NCBI GenBank assembly: GCA_958448705.1
Contig: CAUDEY010000030.1
Coordinates: forward strand, 1-21,698
DNA length: 21,698 nt
Source: UMGS1322 sp900550765
GTDB lineage: Bacteria > Bacillota > Clostridia > Christensenellales > QALW01
Reading direction: 5' to 3'
The notes under the pieces are model-generated. The model worked only from the letters and a program-made list of their open reading frames with translations, made no database searches and was not told the origin of the DNA. The translations under genes and the position numbers were made by a program. Positions 14,827 through 21,681 of the stretch are shown in pieces; position 1 is the stretch's first letter; each line of letters starts with the position of its first letter.

Positions 14827-15522
14827 ATGAAAAGAGGAAAAAAATATCAGGATAGCGCAAAGCTTATTGATTCGCAGAAATTATATGAGCCGGAAGAGGC
14901 TATCGCACTTTGCTTGCAGACGGCTAAGGCTAAGTTTGATGAAACCGTTGAGCTTTCTATAAAGCTCGGTGTAGATTCTCGCCAGGCTGACCAGCAGGTA
15001 CGCGGTGTTGTGGTGCTTCCGCATGGAACGGGCAAGACCCTTCGGGTTTTGGTTATTGCCAAAGGGGAAAAGGCGGATGCAGCGCAGGCCGCCGGCGCTG
15101 ATTTTGTAGGCGCAGAGGAAATGGTACAGAAAATTCAGACAGAAAACTGGTTTGATTATGATGTTATCGTTGCCACTCCCGATATGATGGGTTTGCTGGG
15201 CCGTTTAGGTAAAGTATTAGGTCCTAAGGGACTTATGCCCAATCCTAAGAGCGGTACGGTTACCATGGATGTGGCTAAAGCCGTTGCCGATATTAAAGCC
15301 GGTAAGGTTGAGTATCGTGTAGATAAGACGAACATCATTCATGTGCCGGTCGGCAAGGCCAGCTTTGGAACAGAAAAGCTCAGTGATAACATTAAAACAT
15401 TGATGGATGCTGTAATCAAGGCTAAGCCCGCGGCAGCAAAGGGGACCTATTTGAAGTCGGTTTCGATTTCTACTACGATGGGCCCCGGCATTAAGGTAAA
15501 CGGTATTCGCTTTAATGCTTGA
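14827..15522 (+). CDS. rplA: 50S ribosomal protein L1
   Basis: L1 forms the mobile stalk that moves deacylated tRNA out of the E site, and it is the autoregulator of the L11-L1 mRNA. The 231-residue length is standard. The protein begins MKRGKKYQDSAKLIDSQKLYEPEEA, carries SIKLGVDSRQADQQVRGVVVLPHGTGK in domain I, the PDMMGLLGRLGKVLGPKGLMPNPKSGT signature, and ends SISTTMGPGIKVNGIRFNA. The ATG follows GGGAGG. Its own regulatory target appears twice upstream (14264-14313 and 14778-14813). The TGA stop codon is embedded in the -35 hexamer of the next promoter. Confidence 0.98.
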   Translation: MKRGKKYQDSAKLIDSQKLYEPEEAIALCLQTAKAKFDETVELSIKLGVDSRQADQQVRGVVVLPHGTGKTLRVLVIAKGEKADAAQAAGADFVGAEEMVQKIQTENWFDYDVIVATPDMMGLLGRLGKVLGPKGLMPNPKSGTVTMDVAKAVADIKAGKVEYRVDKTNIIHVPVGKASFGTEKLSDNIKTLMDAVIKAKPAAAKGTYLKSVSISTTMGPGIKVNGIRFNA

Positions 15523-15547
15523 CAGTTTGTGCATAGCGTTATATAAT
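15519..15547 (+). promoter_or_regulatory. Perfect sigma-A promoter of rplJ-rplL
   Basis: Consensus TTGACA (15519-15524), a 17-base spacer and consensus TATAAT (15542-15547). The TGA within the -35 hexamer (15520-15522) is the rplA stop codon. It gives the rplJL unit a transcription start near 15554, just ahead of the L10 leader. Confidence 0.9.
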
Positions 15548-15553
15548 TAATAC

Positions 15554-15670
15554 AAATAAATAATCTCTGTATACCGTAGACAGCAGGAGCTTTTTAAGGC
15601 TTAAAATTCCTGCCGAGGCACAGAAAAATGCTTTTCTGCCCCCGTATGTCTATATGGGGGTTGTTTTTTT
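15554..15670 (+). promoter_or_regulatory. L10 leader (rplJ attenuator)
   Basis: This leader has the known L10(L12)4-binding layout. TCTGT (15566-15570) pairs with ACAGA (15620-15624) and GCAGGA (15583-15588) with TCCTGC (15608-15613), enclosing the conserved CCGTAGACAGCAGG and CCTGCCGAGG sides that form the kink-turn-like binding site. It ends in an intrinsic terminator: CCCCC (15639-15643) with GGGGG (15656-15660), extended inward, and a T run (15661-15670). A hairpin CAGAAAA/TTTTCTG (15621-15638) competes with the outer stem, offering the switch. Excess L10-L12 would favour termination before rplJ. Confidence 0.88.
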
Positions 15671-15695
15671 GAATCAGTATAAAGGTGGTGAGAGA

Positions 15696-16187
15696 ATGTC
15701 AGCAAATAAAGATGCCAAAATAGCCCTATATGAAGAGATTAAAGAGAAGTTTTCGAAAGCAAGCGCTGTTGTAATGGTGGACTATACCGGTATTACGGTA
15801 GAGGAAGTTACCAGGCTTCGTGCAACTTGCCGTGCGGCAGGCGTTGAGTATAAAGTTTATAAGAATACGCTTGTTGCCAGAGCTGTAAAAGAATTGGGTA
15901 TTGAAGGCTGGGATGAGTTCTTAGAAGGAACGAATGCTTTTGCGTTTGGCTATGATGATGTAGTTGCCCCGGCCAAAATCGTTTATGAGTTTGGTAAAGA
16001 GGCAGAAAAATGTCCGATTAAGTGCGGGTACATGGACGGAAAGTTTATGTCGGCCAAGGAAGAGGAAGCCCTTGCAAAGCTTCCGGGAAAGGATGCACTT
16101 ATTGTCAAGCTCATCTGGACGCTTCAGGGCAATGTACGCAATCTTGCGTATGCGCTTAATGCAATCAAAGAAAAAATGGAAGCTTAA
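15696..16187 (+). CDS. rplJ: 50S ribosomal protein L10
   Basis: L10 anchors the L7/L12 dimers to the 50S stalk base and, as the L10-L12 complex, represses its own mRNA through the leader upstream. The 163-residue protein begins MSANKDAKIALYEEIKEKF, has the family motif VVMVDYTGITVEEVTRLR, KVYKNTLVARAV and EGTNAFAFGYDD, and ends in the helix that binds L12 (LAYALNAIKEKMEA). The open frame extends upstream to 15654, but that part is within the attenuator; the ATG at 15696 follows AAAGGTGG and is the real start. rplL starts 24 bases after the stop. Confidence 0.97.
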   Translation: MSANKDAKIALYEEIKEKFSKASAVVMVDYTGITVEEVTRLRATCRAAGVEYKVYKNTLVARAVKELGIEGWDEFLEGTNAFAFGYDDVVAPAKIVYEFGKEAEKCPIKCGYMDGKFMSAKEEEALAKLPGKDALIVKLIWTLQGNVRNLAYALNAIKEKMEA

Positions 16188-16211
16188 TTTTTAAAAATGG
16201 AGGAATAAAAA

Positions 16212-16574
16212 ATGACAAATGCAGAAATCGTTGCAGCAATCAAGGAAAAAACGATTCTTGAAATTGCTGAGTTGGTAACAATGTTGGAAGAAGAGTTCGG
16301 CGTATCTGCCGCAGCTCCTGTTATGGTAGCCGGCGGCGGTGCTGCTGCAGCAGCCGAGGAAAAGACGGAGTTTGACGTAGTACTTGAGTCGTTTGGTGAG
16401 AAAAAGCTGGACGTTATCAAGGCCGTTAAGGAAGCTCTCGGTCTTGGTTTGAAGGATGCGAAGGATCTTGTTGAAGCAGCTCCCAAAGCACTTAAGGAAG
16501 GGGCTCCCAAAGAAGAAGCCGAAGCTCTTAAAGCAAAACTTGAAGAGGTTGGCGCAACCGTTACTCTTAAGTAA
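16212..16574 (+). CDS. rplL: 50S ribosomal protein L7/L12
   Basis: L7/L12 is the multi-copy stalk protein that recruits translational GTPases. The 120 residues show the N-terminal dimerisation helix pair (LEIAELVTMLEEEFGVSA), an alanine/glycine-rich hinge (residues 35-52) and the C-terminal factor-binding domain with EKKLDVIKAVKEALGLGLKDAKDLVEAAPK and ending KLEEVGATVTLK. The ATG is preceded by TGGAGG. It is the last gene of the ribosomal block: a strong terminator follows at once, and rpoB, the usual next gene in bacteria, is not present. Confidence 0.98.
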   Translation: MTNAEIVAAIKEKTILEIAELVTMLEEEFGVSAAAPVMVAGGGAAAAAEEKTEFDVVLESFGEKKLDVIKAVKEALGLGLKDAKDLVEAAPKALKEGAPKEEAEALKAKLEEVGATVTLK

Positions 16575-16586
16575 GTATCGAAAAAC

Positions 16587-16620
16587 AAAAAACCAGTGTA
16601 GAAGATACACTGGTTTTTTT
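16587..16620 (+). terminator. Rho-independent terminator after rplL
   Basis: A perfect 10-bp stem (16591-16600 with 16606-16615), 5-base GAAGA loop, A-rich 5' side and a run of T to 16620. This closes the ribosomal operon completely, and the A-rich side could also serve the other strand. Confidence 0.93.
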
Positions 16621-16642
16621 ACATTAAAACCTGAAAAGGAAA

Positions 16643-16671
16643 TTGAATTTACTATCTTTTTGCGGTATAAT
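16643..16671 (+). promoter_or_regulatory. Sigma-A promoter of the first transglutaminase gene
   Basis: TTGAAT (16643-16648), 17-base spacer, perfect TATAAT (16666-16671). A GAAGGA ribosome binding site (16684-16689) and ATG (16700) follow, so the transcription and initiation signals remain intact although the coding frame is broken. Confidence 0.75.
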
Positions 16672-16699
16672 AAAGAAAACAAAGAAGGATGGTAAATCC

Positions 16700-17554
16700 A
16701 TGAGAAATATAAAAAATTTTTTATCAGTATGGTCATTATGGGAGTATTCATCTCGTTGACTCCGGTGTTTGTATGCGGAAGAATATTTACAGGTGCTTGC
16801 TAAAATCAGGGAGATCGGTGCGTCGGGTACAAGGATGGAAAAGCTGAAAGCCATTCATAACTATCTGATTAACAATGCTGTATATGAAGAAAATGAGTTG
16901 CGTTGCTTTTTTGCACCGGAAGCTTATTTAGATGGAAAATGTGTATGTCAGGGATATGCAATGGCTTTTAAAATGGCGTGTGATTATTATGGGATTCCTT
17001 GCGTTTGTGTGGGCGGACACAGTATTCAGGATCAGGAAGGGGAATCTCATATGTGGAATTATGTACAAATGCCTGATCAGCAGTGGTATGCTGTAGATGT
17101 GACATGGGATGACGTAGATAAGCCGGATGTATTTTATTATGATTATTTTCTTACAGGCTCTTTTGTAAAAGATGAACATTTCGGAGGATATTTGTTTAGA
17201 GAAAGCCATAGATCGGACAGCAGTATTTTTGGTGGTGAAAAACGGTTTGTGTATCCGTCGCTTGCGGAAACAGCCTATGTTCCGGCCGTAAATGAGCCGA
17301 TAGATACCGGTCCTGCCCCCTGGATCACGCCTTCACCGCAACCGACGGCAGTTCCTATGCCTTCGCCGATGCCTATACCGACGGCGGTGTCTGCAAGTAT
17401 AAGCCCTGGTTTGACGGATGAAAAGGCTGTATTTCCGGAGGCGGAAGAAAGCAGATATACGGTGATCCTATTTCTTATGTTGGGTATGGCTGTGTTTGCT
17501 GTAGCAGAGGCTGTGTTTATTACTGTTAAAAATAAAAAAAAGATAGTCCGATAA
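16700..17554 (+). pseudogene. Transglutaminase-like membrane-anchored protein, signal peptide frameshifted and N-terminal region missing
   Basis: The body (261 codons, open from 16769) is a transglutaminase-like cysteine protein with triad C60 (KCVCQGYA), H94 (HMWNYVQ) and D110 (VDVTWDD), a proline-rich linker (about 185-215), a membrane helix at 230-253 and a basic tail (KNKKKIVR). It is paralogous to the gene at 18711-20090. The start region is damaged. ATG at 16700 follows a ribosome binding site but hits TGA at 16757-16759. The neighbouring frame encodes a typical signal peptide (KYKKFFISMVIMGVFISLTPVFV), and the body frame resumes at YAEEYLQ. Restoring one base after the ATG and two bases near 16771 would give an MKKYKKFF... 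signal peptide ending VYA before EEY. A short product from a TTG at 16769 is possible but would lack a signal peptide and a ribosome binding site. Confidence 0.8.
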
Positions 17555-17638
17555 AAACGTTCCTTGGAGATTGTGTTGTTTTCCGATACTTTTGTATGGA
17601 AATCTGGCAGATATTTGGAAAGGTACCTGTCTTTCTCC

Positions 17639-17667
17639 TTGCGTTCTTTCTATCGTTCATGTATAAT
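17639..17667 (+). promoter_or_regulatory. Sigma-A promoter of galE
   Basis: TTGCGT (17639-17644), 17-base spacer and perfect TATAAT (17662-17667). The galE ATG, with GGAGG at 17691-17695, lies about 30 bases after the predicted start point. Nothing else is recognisable in the gap 17555-17638, and no terminator is visible after the broken transglutaminase gene. Confidence 0.8.
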
Positions 17668-17703
17668 ATAAAATAAGAAATATTTTGTGCGGAGGAACAG
17701 AAA

Positions 17704-18699
17704 ATGATACTTGTTACCGGCGGCGCCGGATTTATCGGCTCTCATACCTGTGTGGAGCTTTTGAATGCCGGTTTTGAAGTGGTTGTTGTAGATAACCTTA
17801 TAAATTCAAAGGTGGAGGTTCTGGATGACGTTTATCGTATAACAGGAAGAAAATGCATCTTTTATCAGGTAGATATTAACGATGAAAAAGGGCTGAAGGA
17901 AGTTTTTTACAAGCATTCCATTGATTGTGTCATTCATTTTGCGGGTTTAAAGGCAGTAGGAGAATCCTGTGAGAAGCCCAGAGAATATTACAGTAATAAT
18001 ATTTCCGGTACGCTTACGCTGCTGAAGGTGATGAATGAATATTCCTGTAAAAGTATGGTTTTTTCTTCTTCCGCCACGGTGTACGGCTGTAAGAATCAGC
18101 CTCCGCTGACGGAGGATATGCCTACTTCGGCAACAAATCCCTACGGCTGGACGAAAGTTATGCAGGAACAGATTTTAAGAGATATTGCACAGGCCGATCC
18201 GGAAATGCGTGTGGCGCTGCTTCGCTACTTTAATCCCATTGGTGCGCATCCAAGTGGTTTGATTGGGGAAAACCCCAACGGAATACCGAATAATCTTGTT
18301 CCGTATATCTGTAAGGTAGCAGTCGGCAAACTTCCGCAGGTTAATGTGTTTGGCAACGATTATGATACTGTTGACGGTACCGGGGTGCGGGATTATATTC
18401 ACGTTGTAGATTTGGCTAAAGGACACTTAGCGGCTATGCGGTATTTAAAAGAACATACCGGTGTTTTAACGGTGAATTTGGGAACCGGCAATGGCTACAG
18501 TGTTTTGCAGGTTGTTGAGGCTTATTCTAAGGCCTGCGGTAAAAAAATTCCGGTGCATATTGCACCGCGGCGTCCGGGCGATGTAGCCGCAAATTATGCC
18601 GATGCGAGCAAGGCTTATCAGCTTTTGGGCTGGAAGGCGGAGCTTGGCATTGAAGAAATGTGCCGTGATGCATGGAATTATGCTTCAAAAAATATGTGA
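17704..18699 (+). CDS. galE: UDP-glucose 4-epimerase
   Basis: GalE interconverts UDP-glucose and UDP-galactose through a transient 4-keto sugar with tightly bound NAD+. The 331-residue protein is a short-chain dehydrogenase/reductase of the extended type: the Rossmann motif GGAGFIGSH at 6-14, VVVDNLINS, HFAGLKAVGES, the active-site serine/threonine in FSSSATVYG, and the catalytic YxxxK in NPYGWTKVMQE. RYFNPIGAHPSGLIGENPNGIPNNL and GVRDYIHVVDLAKGH are family signatures. The ATG follows GGAGG. The second transglutaminase gene starts 11 bases after the stop codon, so the two are probably co-transcribed, which would fit supply of galactose units for a surface polymer; that link is inference. Confidence 0.96.
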   Translation: MILVTGGAGFIGSHTCVELLNAGFEVVVVDNLINSKVEVLDDVYRITGRKCIFYQVDINDEKGLKEVFYKHSIDCVIHFAGLKAVGESCEKPREYYSNNISGTLTLLKVMNEYSCKSMVFSSSATVYGCKNQPPLTEDMPTSATNPYGWTKVMQEQILRDIAQADPEMRVALLRYFNPIGAHPSGLIGENPNGIPNNLVPYICKVAVGKLPQVNVFGNDYDTVDGTGVRDYIHVVDLAKGHLAAMRYLKEHTGVLTVNLGTGNGYSVLQVVEAYSKACGKKIPVHIAPRRPGDVAANYADASKAYQLLGWKAELGIEEMCRDAWNYASKNM

Positions 18700-18710
18700 G
18701 GATGGTCTTC

Positions 18711-20090
18711 TTGAAAAAGAAAATTGTTGCGCTTTTTCTTTTCAGTGTTCTTTTCCTACTATCGGTTTTCTTGCGGATTTATGCATTAAGCGAAACATAT
18801 TCGGTGAATGAATATTATTATGCACAACTGAGCAGTGAGGAAAAAATAATTTATTCTGCTTTTGAAGAGGCCGTAACGGCCGGACAGCAGGAGTTTGAAA
18901 TTATAGGATTTCCCCAGAGCATCACGCATTTTGTTTTGCATAAAAAGGGACTCTCCAGTGGGGCGGAGATAAAAGACGTTGTCTCCCAAAGCAGTGAACT
19001 GTCAGCAATTACGCAAACAATCAATGCTTTTCTTCAAACAGCAATGGATGCGTTTTTGCTGGATCATCCTGAATATTTTTGGTTAGACGGCGGGAGCTGC
19101 AGTATAGCGATGAGCTTTTCTACAAAAGCGTATTCTGCTTTAGAAGGAAAGATCGATGTTTCCATATTTTTTATAGGTGGATGGGCGGTGAAAAGCGGAT
19201 ATGACAGCTATGAAAAGGAATATGCACAAATGATACAAAAAATTAAAGGGATCGGTGCAGGCGCAGATCGTTTTAATACCCTGAAAAAAATCCATGACTT
19301 TTTATGCAGTACGGTTGTTTATGAAAAAACGGCTCCCCGGCATGGAGACGCAGCTGGTGCGCTGATTGACGGAAAGGCGGTTTGTCAGGGGTATGCACAT
19401 GCCTTTAAAATAGCCTGCGATTTCTATAATATTCCCTGTATATGCGTTTCTGGCACGGGGGTGGGCAATTCTGGCACGGAGGCGCATATGTGGAATTATG
19501 TGCAGATGGAAAACGGTCTCTGGTACGCAGTGGATTCTACCTGGGATGACGGAGGGCAAAAGATATATTATGATTATTTTCTCTCCGGCGATTCCACGGT
19601 GGATACGTATTTTGGAAAACATAAATTTGCAGATACGCATGTAGCGGACGGGCGGCAAACAACGAATTCGGTTAAAGTTTTTACATATCCTGCCCTTGCT
19701 GTCAATGCCTATGAATATCAGGGGGGAAATCTGTCGGCAGCAGAAACACCGGAGATTACAGCAGAGAATGGCACGACGGCTGCTCCTACGGAAAATATCG
19801 TAGATATACAGACGCCGCAGAAGACGGAGAAGGGCGTACTTGACGTCTTTGAAAAAGAAAACGATACTCCTACAGGCATATTGCGTGAAGAGGAAGAAAA
19901 TGTGCTGCCAAGCACACAGTTGGAAGAGCAAGCTGTTTCCGGAACAGAAAATGCAGAAAAGGATCATTCTTCAAACTATCTGTGGATCGTTTTTGGCATT
20001 ATTTTTGCAGGGGCACTTGCAGCGGCAATTACGGGGATATTTTTGGTGAAGAGAAGACGGCATTTGACAGATCAGAAAGCAGAGGAATGA
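18711..20090 (+). CDS. Secreted, membrane-anchored transglutaminase-like protein
   Basis: The 459-residue protein is predicted to be exported and held by a C-terminal helix. From the TTG start it has a signal sequence (residues 1-27: three lysines, a long hydrophobic stretch, IYALS), an N-terminal region of about 140 residues with no family I recognise, then a transglutaminase-like core with triad C225 (KAVCQGYA), H259 (HMWNYVQ) and D275 (VDSTWDD). An acidic threonine/proline-rich linker follows, then a membrane helix at 423-446 and a KRRRH tail. TTG at 18711 lies 9 bases after GAGG; ATG at 18702 touches that site and is less likely. The upstream ATG at 18672 overlaps galE. Such proteins may cross-link or cleave surface protein or peptide bonds; substrate unknown. 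Confidence 0.85.
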   Translation: MKKKIVALFLFSVLFLLSVFLRIYALSETYSVNEYYYAQLSSEEKIIYSAFEEAVTAGQQEFEIIGFPQSITHFVLHKKGLSSGAEIKDVVSQSSELSAITQTINAFLQTAMDAFLLDHPEYFWLDGGSCSIAMSFSTKAYSALEGKIDVSIFFIGGWAVKSGYDSYEKEYAQMIQKIKGIGAGADRFNTLKKIHDFLCSTVVYEKTAPRHGDAAGALIDGKAVCQGYAHAFKIACDFYNIPCICVSGTGVGNSGTEAHMWNYVQMENGLWYAVDSTWDDGGQKIYYDYFLSGDSTVDTYFGKHKFADTHVADGRQTTNSVKVFTYPALAVNAYEYQGGNLSAAETPEITAENGTTAAPTENIVDIQTPQKTEKGVLDVFEKENDTPTGILREEEENVLPSTQLEEQAVSGTENAEKDHSSNYLWIVFGIIFAGALAAAITGIFLVKRRRHLTDQKAEE

Positions 20091-20182
20091 AAAAAAGAAC
20101 GGTGGATGTGTTTTAGAAGTGTGTGATTAACGATAAACACAACGAAAAAATGTATGAATCGGTATACTTGATACGGAAATAT

Positions 20183-20230
20183 AAAAAAAGAACCTGATTT
20201 TCGGAAAAACATAAAATCAGGTCTTTTTTT
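20183..20230. terminator. Bidirectional terminator between the transglutaminase gene and the ydcF-like gene
   Basis: A perfect 10-bp stem (20192-20201 with 20213-20222) is extended by G-C past a bulged A and then by A7 (20183-20189) against T7 (20224-20230). It serves both convergent genes. The stretch 20091-20182 before it shows nothing else. Confidence 0.88.
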
Positions 20231-20244
20231 CTGTAATTTTTTAA

Positions 20245-21015
20245 TTAAAACAGCCACATAACCCAAACGGCAAAGCCCTCGCGCAGATATTGAGAAAAGC
20301 GGAGCATTGGTTTTTTTGTTTTAGCATAAAAAGCAGATGGGATAAAGCCAAGTTCTTGTGCAGCCAAACATGCTCTGTATAAATGCGTTTCACTTGAAAT
20401 AATTGTAAAATCTTTGGTTCCGGGTGATAATTCTTCAATAATATCATGAGAAAATAAAATATTTTCTATTGTGGAAGTAGAACGGTCTTCTAAAAACAAC
20501 CGTTCCCGCGGAATCCCCATTTCCATCAGATTTTCAAACATGCATTGCGCTTCGGAAATATTTTCACCCGGGCCTTGTCCGCCGCTGAGAATGGCAATGG
20601 ATTCCGGATTTTGTGAGAGAAAATCATAGGCGGCTTGAATCCTTTCCCATAGAACTAAGGAAGGGGAATCGCCGTGTACGGCGGCGCCTAAGACGATGCA
20701 GTATGGCGAATTTGCTTTTTCACGTTTGGTTGAGGTGTTGAGAATCGGTATTTCAGCAATGATAATAGCCGTTACCAGCAGAGAAACTAGGATAGTGAAA
20801 ATTATTTTTAATATTTTGGTGATTCTGTTTTTGCGTAGAGAAAGAATAAAATAAAGAAAAACGATAAGCGCGGTAAAAAGTAAGCACAGGGAAAGAAAAG
20901 AATACCCAGTAAAACCAAATTTTAAAATAATTGCAAAAATGCAAAGTACAAGGATGCTTATGAAGAATAAAATGTTTTTTACTGTTATTGCTCGCAGGAA
21001 GCTTTGTTTAAACAT
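20245..21015 (-). CDS. YdcF/SanA-like membrane protein (DUF218)
   Basis: This 256-residue protein has three predicted membrane helices (about 13-31, 38-59, 69-88) and a DUF218 domain from about residue 102. The domain pattern is visible: YCIVLGAAVHGDSPSLVLWERI, AILSGGQGPGENISEAQCM, EMGIPRERLFLEDRSTSTIENI and the closing IISSETHLYRA. Members of this family have been linked to envelope barrier functions and, for some, to nucleotide or S-adenosylmethionine binding, but no reaction is established here. The start (complement of 21013-21015) has no clear ribosome binding site and overlaps the GNAT gene by 31 bases, so translation is probably coupled; a start slightly further in is possible. Confidence 0.82.
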   Translation of the reverse strand: MFKQSFLRAITVKNILFFISILVLCIFAIILKFGFTGYSFLSLCLLFTALIVFLYFILSLRKNRITKILKIIFTILVSLLVTAIIIAEIPILNTSTKREKANSPYCIVLGAAVHGDSPSLVLWERIQAAYDFLSQNPESIAILSGGQGPGENISEAQCMFENLMEMGIPRERLFLEDRSTSTIENILFSHDIIEELSPGTKDFTIISSETHLYRACLAAQELGFIPSAFYAKTKKPMLRFSQYLREGFAVWVMWLF

Positions 21016-21440
21016 TTACTGCAGTCATGCCCGCATTTGCTTTCGATTCTTAAGGATGCGGGAGTTACCTCCATCGTTATTTTTTCATTTTGTTCTTTTA
21101 CAGGGAAAAATCCATATTTTTTAAAAAACGGTGCTGCTTCCGGTGAAGAATAACAAAGAATTTTTTCTGCCATCATATGAAAGCCTTTTATCAGTAAAAG
21201 TTTTATTAACATATCGCCGATATATTGGCGCTGATATTCTGGTAAAACACATAGATGCGCTAACGTATAATTTTCTGCATCAAAATATAAACTTCCGCAG
21301 GCAACCGGAATATTGCTGTTATATAGAATCAGGTGTAGAGATTTTTTATCAAAGATATCGGTTTCAATATCGTTTACCGCATTTCTGATTCTTTTGATTT
21401 CTGGAATATTTTCTCCAAAATTCCATTTTGATTCTATCAT
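20985..21440 (-). CDS. GNAT-family N-acetyltransferase with a cysteine-rich C-terminal tail
   Basis: The 151-residue protein has a GNAT fold pattern. VACGSLYFDAENYTLAHLCVLPEYQRQYIGDMLI gives beta-4 and the acetyl-CoA pyrophosphate loop (QRQYIG, a variant of Q/RxxGxG/A), and PEAAPFFKKYGFFPV is the usual GNAT end. The substrate is unknown. After the fold come about 20 residues with five cysteines (CGHDCSKCLNKASC plus one earlier cysteine in the same stretch), resembling a small metal-binding knot. The ATG (complement of 21438-21440) follows GGAG, and a sigma-A promoter lies at 21471-21499. The last 31 bases overlap the ydcF-like gene. Confidence 0.83.
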   Translation of the reverse strand: MIESKWNFGENIPEIKRIRNAVNDIETDIFDKKSLHLILYNSNIPVACGSLYFDAENYTLAHLCVLPEYQRQYIGDMLIKLLLIKGFHMMAEKILCYSSPEAAPFFKKYGFFPVKEQNEKITMEVTPASLRIESKCGHDCSKCLNKASCEQ

Positions 21441-21470
21441 ATGAATAACTCCATCTTTTTTCTTATTTTT

Positions 21471-21499
21471 ATTATAACAAAAATCGGGGAAAGAATCAA
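21471..21499 (-). promoter_or_regulatory. Sigma-A promoter of the GNAT-ydcF pair
   Basis: On the minus strand, TTGATT (21494-21499), a 17-base spacer and perfect TATAAT (21471-21476). The leader to the ATG is about 25 bases with GGAG. A CCCCC/GGGGG inverted repeat (21505-21532) lies just upstream of the -35. Confidence 0.78.
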
Positions 21500-21652
21500 T
21501 AGTTCCCCCAATATTTTATCTTTTTAAGGGGGTATAAATAGAAATTCTGTGCTTTGGAGTCTGTTGCTTTACAGTATAAAAGCGTTAATGGGGGCGGATT
21601 TTGTTTTTTTATTCAATGCAGTAAAAAAAATAAAAAAAAGATAAAAAAAGAG

Positions 21653-21681
21653 TTGACAAAAGGGAGCAAGTTTGATATTAT
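21653..21681 (+). promoter_or_regulatory. Strong sigma-A promoter at the window end, with an A-rich upstream element
   Basis: TTGACA (21653-21658), 17-base spacer, TATTAT (21676-21681). Directly upstream is a purine tract of long A runs (21621-21650) like an UP element. The transcript would begin near 21688 and leave the window. No coding start is visible in the last bases. The stretch 21541-21620 has no gene and no clear signal. Confidence 0.78.

Noticed and set aside
14827..15522. GTGK-type nucleotide-binding loop in L1 (residues near GTGKTLRV)
   Set aside because: It is part of the normal L1 sequence and not a P-loop.
16729..16815. Small signal-peptide-like protein MVIMGVFISLTPVFVC... as an independent gene
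   Set aside because: It has no ribosome binding site and ends shortly after the hydrophobic stretch; it is better explained as the frame-shifted start of the transglutaminase gene.
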